DNA of 36,668 nt, from NCBI GenBank assembly GCA_015179025.1, contig WHUX01000367.1, forward strand, positions 1 through 36,668, written 5' to 3'. Source of the stretch: Terfezia claveryi (lineage: Eukaryota > Ascomycota > Pezizomycetes > Pezizales > Pezizaceae). Position numbers and translations under genes: made by a program. The notes below the pieces were generated by a model, which saw nothing but the letters and a program-made list of their open reading frames with translations, did no database searches and was not told the origin of the DNA. Of the stretch, positions 9,692-18,356 are shown piece by piece (within the stretch, counting starts at the first letter, position 1; each line of letters begins with the position of its first letter).

Positions 9692-10867
9692 ACACTCCCA
9701 CCACCGAGGACATTATATTTCCAACAGTATCGATCCTCCTACCATACCTACAACCGCAACATCTCTACCAACGCTTTAAGAACTTTCCACTTACCAGAAA
9801 CCTCTACCAGAACAATATGGTTTCTCGCGGAGCTATCAATTTCAAGCATGTCGACTGCGACTTCAACAAATGTCGTGGAAGAGCCGAAGAACTTGGACAC
9901 CATATCTTCTGTCCATACTTCGAGGGCATCCAGGATGAAGAAAGCGAATATGACATGATGAAGGAAGAAGAGTCCTCAGATGACAGACTCTATCTACTAT
10001 ACCAGAAGAAGTTTTCAGCGGGTATGATCGCGTACCCAATATAAACAAGAACAAACCCTTAACAGTTCTTGGACTAAGATATAGGCCTCCATCTTCTGAA
10101 AGCACCAACAAAATACCCTCGCTCCTGAAGAAGCGAAAGAAATTGCTATCGACCTGGCTCATAGCAATTGGCAACAATACAAAAGGATGCACTGGTCCTT
10201 TTGCCGTGATTTTTACTGTCCAGTTCATGGCAGCTCCCACGCCATGAACAACCGCATGTTTACCGTCGAAACATGTGCAATTTGCAACCACCACGGACAT
10301 GGCAGTTTGAACTGTGACCTGACAGCCTCAGTTCTTAAGAAGGAGAAGGAATTCCTTACGACTCGTATTGCGCATATCCTAGCCGCAAATGAGCCTCAAA
10401 AGGAACTAGCACCAGTACAACAAACACCAGCTTATCCACCTCCACCAGCTCTCAGCCATGAAGAAGCTATCCAGGAAATCGGAGAATGGGCAAAAAGATG
10501 GATTGCCAACAAGCCGACACAACCCACTCTCCAACCCAGCATTCAGTTCAGTAACCCTACCGAACAGATGACCAACTGACAAATGGAACAGGAGATCATG
10601 AATACTCCTGTTGCCCCACAACAACCATGGAATGCACCTCAACAACCAGCCACAACTGCTAGCAGCAGTAATGCAATTCCAATCAACACCGCCGCCGTCA
10701 CTACTCGTTCTAAAAAGCGAGTAGCCATTGACGAAGATCTACCCTCTTTCATTCAAGATACTAAGACCTCCAGACAGCGTTGTGATTTCTGTAAGTTCTC
10801 AGGACATAATGCTTCTACATGTAAGGAGAAGAAACCCACCATCAATGACTTCAATACAAGGATCTAA
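9688..10867 (+). pseudogene. Cys/His-rich insert between RNase H and integrase of element A
   Basis: About 390 codons lie between the RNase H end (ADALSRS) and the integrase zinc domain, where element C has only about 120. Four Cys/His modules are visible: CX4CX8HHX2C (9856-9912), CX4CX2HX3H (10202-10240), the zinc-knuckle form CAICNHHGHGSLNC (10274-10315) and CDFCKFSGHNASTC (10781-10822). A Pro/Gln-rich linker and a basic TRSKKR stretch lie between the last two. Frames join through two one-base losses near 10020 and 10110, and the stops TGA 10577 and TAA 10865 are single transitions from sense codons. The later part shares the integrase frame, so it is probably a domain of the polyprotein. 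Nucleic-acid binding is likely from the motifs, but I know no family name for it. Confidence 0.6.
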
Positions 10868-12650
10868 CCGACCCTCAACAAGCTCATTGAAGAGAAACAC
10901 ATCAGCGACGGATGGGTAGACGACAAGGAATACTTCATCACACACTGGCTTGACCAAGGAACAGGTATGAAAGCCGCATATCAATCATGCATAAGAGTAT
11001 GTCCTATCTGGAAGAACTATTATGATACCTTTGTGAATCGTAAGGATCATAGAAGAAAAGATGGATTTTTGTATGTCAAGAACCGACAAGGACAATGGAG
11101 ATTAGTCTTGCCCTCTACCTTTAACATCGAAGGTAAGAACTATCTCGAATTGGTTATTAAAGATGCACATGAAGCAACCGCTCATGGTGGCATTGAAAAA
11201 ACGATGAAATATCTTACTGACCGATATGATTGCCAGTCCTTTGCAGAACCAACTAAGGACTATATCAGAAGTTGCGATACTTGTCAACGGACAAAGTATT
11301 CCAACAAGGCGCCACTTGGACTCGTAACCCCATTACATGTACCAAGTAGGCCATGGACGGACATATCGATGGATTTTCTTAAAGTAGCACCTGTGTTTAC
11401 TAAGTGTTCAATTTTGTACCCGAATATTCCTGTTGAAGAAGATCATGTAGTTTGTATTTCACGACTTTGGACGATTGTTGATAGACAATCAGGATTCAAG
11501 TTTCTTATTCCTGTCTCAGATAATTTCACAGCAAAACAATGTACTGCTACCTTTGACACTCATGTAGTCCCAACTATGGGATACCCTTTTGTATTGTTTT
11601 TGACTGCGACACTCTTTTTATGTCAACGCACTTACAAGATTGGGCTAGGAATAAAGGAATCAAGTTGGAACCGTCCACTGCATATCATCCACGTGCAGAC
11701 GGACAATCGGAAATTGTGAACAAAGAAGTTCTACAAGTAGCAAGAGCCTGTAAAATCGAAGGATTTGATTGGCTACAGAAACTACCAGAGATACAGTTGA
11801 AACTTAACTCTAGGTATAATGCCGCTAGACAGAATAGTCCCTTTTCCACACTATTTGGATTTAATGCACATCTTGGCGTATCGATACTTCCATACCCCAT
11901 TAATGCATATTACCAGCAAATGAACGTCATGAGGTAACATATAAAAACCTATATGACGCCAAGAAGACTCAAGCATCTCAAGCGAACAAACGACTACCCA
12001 ATACAGCCAAATTTTCAGTCGGACAACAAGTTATGCTTTCCTCAGAAAATATCAACCTATCGAATGTCTCACCCAAGCTCAAACCAAAATGGCTAGGCCC
12101 ATTTCCCATTATTACTAGTAATCGGAAACGCAATAATTATAGCCTAGACCTATCCAGTCAACCTCACCTCCACCTCATATATAATACTTTTCATATTAGC
12201 AAACTCAAACCATACTACAAAAACGATCCCACCCAGTTCCCTCACAGACAATCTCAGGAACCAGGACCAATTCAAGAAGATCATTATGAAGTTGAAAAAG
12301 TATTAGAATTCAGAACAGCTCCTCGAACGGGAGAAAGACAATATAAGGTCAGATGGCTAGGATACACTCCTAAACATGAGTCCTGGGTAAATGCCAAGGA
12401 TATCACTACCGAAATTCTTCAAGACTTCTGGACGACCGGAAGTATGGAAGACACATTCAAGAGACGTCGAAGGACTAAAGGAAAACAAGGACCACGAACT
12501 AGAGATGAGACCCGAGCTCTTATCCAACAAGAACGAGATAGAATCATGAGTCAAAGAAACACTAAGGATATTCATATTAATACTAATGTATTAACAATGC
12601 ATCAAATCTTAGGACGTATGGAAACCAATATGGTAGAGCGAAAGAAGTAA
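10868..12650 (+). pseudogene. pol: Element A pol part 2: integrase with GPY/F module and chromodomain
   Basis: The zinc-binding HHCC part shows HEATAH near 11170 and CDTC near 11275. The catalytic core has Asp in SMDFLK (near 11370), Asp in FDCDTLFMS (near 11605) and Glu in GQSEIVNK (near 11710), the D-D-35-E set. A GPY/F-like stretch KWLGPFPIITS starts near 12089. The chromodomain at 12282-12434 runs from HYEVEKVLEFR through YKVRWLGY to EILQDFW. It has a basic tail after it (RRRTKGKQ) and TAA at 12648. Frame changes near 11600 and in 11937-12033 again fit one-base losses. Integrase inserts the cDNA in nuclear DNA; chromodomains of this type steer it to heterochromatin. Confidence 0.88.
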
Positions 12651-12669
12651 GGATAGGAAATCCTTCTAT

Positions 12670-12678
12670 GTGGGGAAG
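12670..12678 (+). other. Element A polypurine tract
   Basis: GTGGGGAAG directly precedes the TG of the 3' LTR, 20 bases after the integrase stop. This is the expected plus-strand primer site. Confidence 0.75.
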
Positions 12679-13401
12679 TGTAATGGAGAACGTTATCTCA
12701 TTGCTTATATAATTGATTATATACTTTTGTATTTCCTATATTACTACTATGTTATGTAACTAAGCCTCTCGGTTGAAGGACTAGCCTTCTACCACCTCCT
12801 ATTGCTTTATAAGCGTCCATAGCACGCGGAATCTACCATGGGAAGTTCCATGGCACTTGCCATATGAAGACACCCTTATTATGGCCGCGTGACCTCTGTT
12901 TAAGGCGTGTGACTCATTACTATGGCCACATGACCATCGTTTATGGCGTGTGACTCATTACTATGGCCACATGACCATCGTTTATGGCGTGTGACTCATT
13001 ACTATGGCCACATGACCCCTTTTGTACAGCGCACCACCTTCTGGTGTGCCACCCTTTATTGTATTTATTTCTTTAGTCATTAGATCTCAGAGGAGTATAA
13101 ATAGGCCGCTGGATTCCCTCTGGAATCCACAGAAGAAAGACAAGAAGCAACCAAGCAAGCCTTCAGAGCAAGCAAGCCTATATTCCGATCAGATCAAGAT
13201 CATATAGCTTAGATAGCACAAATCATATAAGATAGATTACACCAGTTAATTACTGTTCCCTTCGGGAACATCCCACATAGTAATCTCCCTACCCTTCTGA
13301 GGTCTTACCTCAGCAGAACCGAAATACACAAACGTCCATGCTTACGGATATAGATTGTATAAACGGTACCGAATGAATACTGTCTAGTACCATTCATTAC
13401 A
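12679..13401 (+). repeat. Element A 3' LTR (723 bp)
   Basis: Same length as the 5' copy. About 12 substitutions, 11 of them transitions, are in line with light C-to-T mutation rather than random drift. The 41-bp units start at 12880, with TGACTCA at 12910, 12951 and 12992. The TATA box and hairpins are also present. A short frame across the TATA region (13022-13207) is regarded as chance. Confidence 0.93.
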
Positions 13402-13406
13402 GTTTT
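13402..13406. repeat. Target-site duplication of element A, right copy (GTTTT)
   Basis: Exact copy of 4348-4352. Immediately after it, element B resumes (ACCTTTTATTAGTG), matching E's sequence at about 34230. Confidence 0.9.
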
Positions 13407-14532
13407 ACCTTTTATTAGTGAGATAGAATAGTCATATAGTCAATATAGTATAAGCTTTTCTACACTTTTTCCGAAAATAGATTAATGAACTTATGATATT
13501 TGTCTGAGACTATGGACTTTTACTCCTCTTTAGACCTTATCTTGTTGATCTCCAGTTTTACATCATATATAGAGAGGGCATGCACCTTCAGCTTGTATCT
13601 TCTAGTGAGGTAGATGAAAGCCCCTACTCTAGTGAAGTTAATATTGAGTAGTTTTGGTAAGGATTCTATGACCATCTAGCTAAGGTCTTTTACTAGGGGT
13701 GGTAGAGTACATAGTCCTTTAACGGCAGTTCGTAGGGTACCATAGTACTTCTTACAGTATCCACTATTGAAATTCAAGGTATAAGAGCCAAAGTTAATAG
13801 AGATATTATATATTTAGAGCTATGGGATCCCCAGAATAATAGGGTATTTGAGCTTGGTTACAAATATTAGGAGACTTTCCGAGTAGTCTTCAATGGCACT
13901 AGACAAGTATGTGAGGTCAGTAATAGCTCTAGAGGAGATAGGGCGGCTATTAATAACATTGAGAAGGTAAGGAGTCTTTAACTTAAAGGTTAGTATGGAA
14001 TTTTTACTAATGAAGGCCTAATTAATGAATACAATCTCCGAAGCACTATAATATATAAGAGCTAATGTTACCACTATTTTAATATTAAATTTAATAGTTA
14101 TTGGTACTACAAAATACTTACCAAATAGGCAAGATATATCAATAGATATAGGTGCAGGCAAAGAAAATGCAGATAAATATAAATAGCCTAGGGCAGGTCC
14201 CTTGCTAGTGTCAGTAGCTAGATAAAAGACTCCCCTTTTCCCGACTCCTTCTCTTCAACTCTAGACTTGGAGATAGTATAGGTAGCCATCAAGCAGTTTT
14301 TTTGGAGAAGACATGCTATGATAAAATAGTCCCTTTTTTTATATGCTATGCATAGCCCATTCATTTGATGGTAATCTTTCACCTTCTAAGTTAACTGGGG
14401 CCTTCTGGAAGAGAGATCCATAGAAGTGGGCTCTCCTGCCACTAATAATAGATGTACTAGTTTATTAGTAGGTATAGGAGGTTGTTGCTGCTGTTGTTGC
14501 TACTGGTGGTATACCACCACAAAATTTGTTTA
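13407..14532 (-). pseudogene. Element B protease and gag C-terminal region (dead)
   Basis: Minus strand. The gag zinc knuckle is at 14352-14311 but reads C-IA-Y-KKRD-Y-FIIA-C. The second Cys and the His have become Tyr, each by one C-to-T or G-to-A step. The frame runs on without a break to TAG at 14220-14218. The heptamer GGGAAAA (plus 14242-14236) lies just upstream of it, the same layout as in C and E. Protease and the linker to RT follow to 13407. The stretch is bounded by the insertion points of A (right GTTTT) and C (left GTTTA). Confidence 0.75.
14528..14532. repeat. Target-site duplication of element C, left copy (GTTTA)
   Basis: GTTTA abuts the LTR start TGTCACA and recurs right after the 3' LTR at 20597-20601. 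Confidence 0.9.
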
Positions 14533-15053
14533 TGTCACAACTGTGTTCTTAGTCTTGATTTGACACTCAAACAGGCTTGTTTGGGTGTCGTGCTGTTTTG
14601 ACACTCGAACAGGCTTGTTCGAGTGTCGTCGATGGGTGATTGTTATCTTAGCTTCCGAGATAGGAATCTCGGGAAGCTTATTCCTTCCATGGCCTTGGCC
14701 TGGAATCATGTATATATATCTTCGTCCCTCCGCCCTCTCGTTGGATCCCCATCCAACGTCTTGTATACCTAATACAGGACCTTGTCTCTCCGCGAAGGTG
14801 TACCTCCCTTGTACACCCCCTCGTCTTGCCTTGTCCCGTGAATAACTCTGCAGCACAGCTGCCCCCCTCCGACACACGCGGCAACTGCCTCCGCGTGTCT
14901 CGTGCTCCTTGCCCTCTGCCCCTCTTGCCTCTTGCCCTTGCCTCTAGCCTTTCCCCTGATCACACACGTAGCGTTCCTACGTATGTGTTACCTCGTCCCT
15001 GTTCTCGCCCCGGCGTACCCCTTGGTCGCCTTGTCCCCGGAGCCCTCGTTACA
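14533..15053 (+). repeat. Element C 5' LTR (521 bp)
   Basis: Starts TGTCACAACTG and ends CCCTCGTTACA. Two tandem hairpins near its start (14562-14589 imperfect; 14600-14627 with perfect 12-bp arms around GGCT) lie 38 bases apart. A second palindrome (14650-14679) precedes the TATA run at 14711-14719. The downstream third is C- and T-rich (TTGCCCTCTGCCCC-type repeats). Confidence 0.93.
14711..14719 (+). promoter_or_regulatory. TATA-like run of element C LTR
   Basis: TATATATAT at this site is matched in the 3' LTR and, in reverse complement, in the LTRs of B and E. It is the best core-promoter candidate; the start of transcription should lie near 14740-14755. Confidence 0.55.
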
Positions 15054-15080
15054 CTACGTTGGATCTTTCAGACCAACTGG
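15054..15080 (+). other. Candidate primer-binding site of element C
   Basis: Just after the LTR comes CTACGTTGGATCTTTCAGAC. The element E equivalent reads CTACATTGGTTCTTCTCGAC. The shared CTAC(G/A)TTGG places a TGG, the complement of a tRNA CCA end, about six bases from the LTR. Which tRNA would prime cannot be told here. Confidence 0.4.
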
Positions 15081-15084
15081 TACG

Positions 15085-16214
15085 ATGTCCGCGAACATTC
15101 CACTACCCACCGATAGATTCGCAGCCTGGAGGGCGACTCCGATCCCATCAGACCCGACAGAACTATCAGCATACCGACGAACTGTGATCGAGATATTCAC
15201 AGATACTTATGCCATCGGCGAACAACAAGGAGCGGACCTTCAGAAAGCCGAAAGGCGAATCCGAGAAGCTGAAGATGAAATTACCCTCCTCCGAGAAGAT
15301 GCAGCAGAGGACAGGATAACCATCCGGAGACTGACTCGCACTTTGGACCTGACCGATGGTCCAAAAAACCAGAAAACACAAGCCCTACCCACCCCGCCCA
15401 AGTTTAATGGGGACCGGGGCCGGCTACGAGCATGGAAAAACTCTGTGCAGATAAAACTCTCTGGGGACTTGGCGAAGTTCCCCACCGTCCACCACCAGCT
15501 CTCATACGTCTATGGCCTACTAGAGGGTAAGGCCATGGACCAGGTACAGCCCTTCGTCAAGGCCACGGGGATTGATCTGGTAGACATCCAGCAGTAATGG
15601 CAATCCTGGACCGAGCCTTCGGAGACCTGGATCCTAAAGGAACCGCCAGCAGGGCCCTGCGAGACCTCAAGCAAAAACACAATGAACTGTCAGCCTATGT
15701 CGCTGAGTTCTCCAGGCTAGCAGCAGAGCTCAATTGGAATGATGAAGCCAAGCTCGATCAGTTCAAAGACGGGCTTACCTTCGAGCTGAAAAAGGCTCTG
15801 GTTTACTGCCCACCGACCAAGACCCTGGAGGGACTTATTGAACAAGCTAGCTGGGTGGAACAGCAGACAGCAGCACTCAGAGCCCCCCAAAAGACACTCC
15901 GACCTCGACTCCCCGTACACCATTTCTGACAGCACGCACCCAACAACAACAACCCACACCAGTCAACAAGCCTGCACACCCCTCCCTGGTAGCGGGTGGG
16001 GCTGCCCCCATGGACCTGTCAGCAGGTAGACCTTGTCTTACCAGGAGGAAAGGGACCATCGCCGCACTCAGGGTTTGTGCATTGCATGCGGAAAGGGGGA
16101 CCATTTTATCGCGGCATGTCCCCTCTGCAAAAACCGCTCGATGGCGCCCACGCCATCTCCGAATCCAGGATTGAAGATGTGGATGAGTCGGGAAAAGCCC
16201 TGTCCCTTGCATAG
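15085..16214 (+). pseudogene. gag: Element C gag, ending at the -1 frameshift site
   Basis: The start ATG 15085 (MSANIPLPTDRF) was chosen as the first Met after the LTR; an upstream open stretch lies inside the LTR. A heptad-like coiled coil (residues about 50-90, KAERRIREAEDEITLLRED) is followed by the Gag domain (FNGDRGRLRAWKNSV to LVDIQQ, then MAILDRAFGDLDP). A Pro/Thr/Gln linker follows, then the knuckle CIACGKGDHFIAAC at 16078-16119. Zero-frame gag ends DESGKALSLA at TAG 16212-16214. One-base losses near 15595, 15920, 16043 and 16145 break the frame; the last is absent from E, where knuckle to stop is one open frame. Gag builds the cytoplasmic particle. Confidence 0.85.
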
Positions 16215-16235
16215 TCACTGACACTAGCAAGGGAC
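16190..16235 (+). promoter_or_regulatory. Programmed -1 frameshift signal (gag-pol) of element C
   Basis: GGGAAAA (16190-16196) is phased as G_GGA_AAA in the gag frame, the canonical X_XXY_YYZ form. After a 5-base spacer comes a perfect 9-bp stem, GTCCCTTGC (16202-16210) with GCAAGGGAC (16227-16235), around a 16-base loop that contains the zero-frame TAG. A -1 slip at AAA gives AGC CCT GTC (S-P-V-P-C), which stays open into protease until 16396. B and E keep the heptamer, the phase and the TAG, and the stem with G-U changes. Frameshifting itself is inferred. Confidence 0.75.
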
Positions 16236-16907
16236 CTATCCTGGGTCATTTGTCTTTGTCGTCTTTCTCTGTTCCTGCATCTATGTCTGTTGACGAATCT
16301 CGCTTGTTTGGCGAGCATTTTGTAGTACCAATAACTGTTAAATTCAATGGTAAAACAGTGGTAACATCAACTCTCATAGATTGTGGTGCTTCAGAATAGC
16401 CTTCATTGATCAGACCTTTGTCAGTAAAAATTCGATACCAACAGCCAAGCTAAAGACCCCCCGCCTTCTTGATGTCATTGATGGCCGACCTATCTCTTCC
16501 GGGGCTATTACCGACCTCGCATGCCTACCTAGTGCCATTGGAGACCATTCGGAAAGCCTCCCCATGTTTGTAACCAAGCTCAAATACCCATTGTCCTGGG
16601 GATCCCCTGGCTCCGAATGCATGATGTCTCCGTTAACTTTGGCTCTTACACCTTGAACTTTAACAGCGAGTATTGCGAGAGCACTGCGGTGCCCACAGAC
16701 TGCCGTTAAAGGATTATGTGCCCTACCACCCCCGATAGAGGATCCTAGCCAGGTGATGGCAGAAACCCCCCCACTAAAACCCCTCGATATCAACTTCATT
16801 GGAGCAGGGGCCTTTGCTTACCTTACCAGAAGGCACAAGCTGAAAGCCCATACTCTATCAATCTGCGAAGTTAACCTGGAAATCAATAAGCTGCAGTCCA
16901 AGGAAGA
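16196..16907 (+). pseudogene. pol: Element C protease and linker to RT
   Basis: The -1 frame after the slip runs SPVPCIVTDTSKGP to the protease core TLIDCGAS. Catalytic Asp is at 16379-16381, with DCG in place of DSG or DTG. A stop TAG at 16397 follows from a one-base loss; the continuation FIDQTFVSK is in the next frame. The second protease motif IVLGIPWLRMHDV is near 16590. A connector (KPLDINFIGAGAFAYL, 16783-16830) then leads to RT. Further losses lie near 16587, 16690 (two) and 16905. The aspartic protease would cleave the polyprotein inside particles. Confidence 0.8.
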
Positions 16908-18356
16908 ATGGAAGTCCATGGTGCCGGTGAATACCACGAATTCATTGACTTGTTCTCTGAGAAAGCCGCGGAGAAGCTTACCCCCCATCGACCATACGAC
17001 CACACAATCCCGCTGGTAGAAGGTAAGACCCCCCCTTATGGACCTCTCTATGGGATGTCCCGGATGGAACTGGAAGCTCTAAAAAAGTATCTGGAGGAAA
17101 ACCTCAACAAGAGCTTCATTCGCTACAGCTCCTCCCCAGCGGGTGCCCCGGTGCTGTTCGTGAAGAAGTCAGACAGCTCTCTTCGGTTGTGTGTTGATTA
17201 TCGTGGCCTGAACGAGATAACGGTCAAGAACAGATACCCCTTGCCCCTGATCCAGGAGACGTTAGCCAGGCTTTCCAAGGCAAAATGGTTCACCAAATTG
17301 GATCTGAGAGGGGCATACAACTTGGTACGAATTGCTGAGGGGGAGGAGTGGAAAACTGCCTTCCGGACGCGATATGGCCATTTTGAGTATAATGTGATGC
17401 CTTTCGGCTTAACCAACGACCCCGCCTCCTTTCAGCACTTTATCAATGACACTCTGCAGGACTTTCTGGATGTATTCTGCACCGCCTACCTGGACGATAT
17501 CCTCATCTACTCGGATACCCTAGTGGAACACAAGATCCACGTCCGACAAGTGCTGGAGAAGCTGGAGAGAGCTGGGTTATATCTAAAGCCGGAAAAATGC
17601 GAGTTCCATGTGCAGAAGGTCAAGTATCTGGGGCTGATTATCACCACGGAGGGCATCCAGATGGACCCTGCAAAGGTTGCTACGATCCAGGAGTGGGAAA
17701 CTCCAGCCAACCTCAAGGATGTACAGGCCTTCCTGGGATTCGCCAACTTCTACCGCCGGTTTATCCTGGGATACTCGAAGATCGTGGCACCCTTGACGGC
17801 GTTGATAAGGACAAAGGGTATGGACAAAAGCCAGCGCTTCCAGTGGGGTTTAGAAGCCCAATCTGCCTTCGAGAAGCTCAAGGAAGCCTTCTGCTCAGCC
17901 CCAATCCTAGCCCATTTTGACCCCGATAGCGAGTGCATCGTGGAAACGGACGCCTCCGACTATGTCTCCGCCGGAATCCTGTCCCAGTATGTCAATGGAG
18001 TCCTCCACCCAGTGGCCTATTTCTCCAAAAAGCACTCCCCGGCGGAGTGTAATTACGAGATCTATGATAAGGAATTAATGGCATTGTGCGGGCTTTTGAG
18101 GAATGGAGGCCCCACCTGGAGTCAGCGAAGGGGGTTATCGAGGTCCTTTCGACCACAAGAACCTAGAATACTTCACAACTACAAATTGCTGAATCGCCGG
18201 CAGGCTAGGTGGTCGGAATTCCTGTCCCGGTTCAACTTCAAGATCAAGTACCGGCCAGGAAAGGCTGGTGGGAAACCAGACGCACTGACCAGGAGATCAG
18301 GAGATCTCCCTAAGGGGGGGATGAAAGGCTACAATACCAGAACCAGGTGGTACTGA
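16908..18356 (+). pseudogene. pol: Element C reverse transcriptase and RNase H
   Basis: A long open frame (482 codons) holds RT. Landmarks are [80 protein letters not shown] and the catalytic YLDD at 17487-17498. The thumb includes [13 protein letters not shown]. RNase H begins at VETDASDY (near 17945), with [22 protein letters not shown]. It then needs one-base losses near 18087, 18152 and 18183 to read through SDHKNLEYF and [10 protein letters not shown] final loss near 18320, in a run of seven G, separates it from the integrase frame. RT copies the element RNA and RNase H removes it. Confidence 0.9.

Larger units (their letters stand above)
4353..13401 (+). mobile_element. Element A: full-length Gypsy chromovirus (9049 bp)
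   Basis: Two 723-bp LTRs flank an antisense ORF, gag with a CCHC knuckle, protease, RT, RNase H, an unusual Cys/His-rich block, integrase, GPY/F-like module and chromodomain. The LTRs differ at about 12 sites by my count (about 98.3 percent identity); 11 are transitions. Termini are TGTAATG...CATTACA, a perfect 7-bp inverted repeat. The coding part carries four in-frame stops (TAG 6913, TGA 9590, TGA 10577, TAA 10865) and about 13 frame changes, all in the one-base-loss direction. It is inserted in element B with a perfect 5-bp duplication, so it is younger than B. Confidence 0.95.

Noticed and set aside
14585..14845. 86-codon frame in C's LTR, repeated at 20128-20388
   Set aside because: Present in both LTRs for trivial reasons, crosses the hairpins and TATA, and is not matched in other family LTRs.
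16202..16250. H-type pseudoknot after the frameshift stem in C
   Set aside because: Loop bases ATAG (16211-16214) could pair with CTAT (16236-16239) and TGAC with GTCA, but only over four bases with poor geometry; the stem-loop alone is supported.
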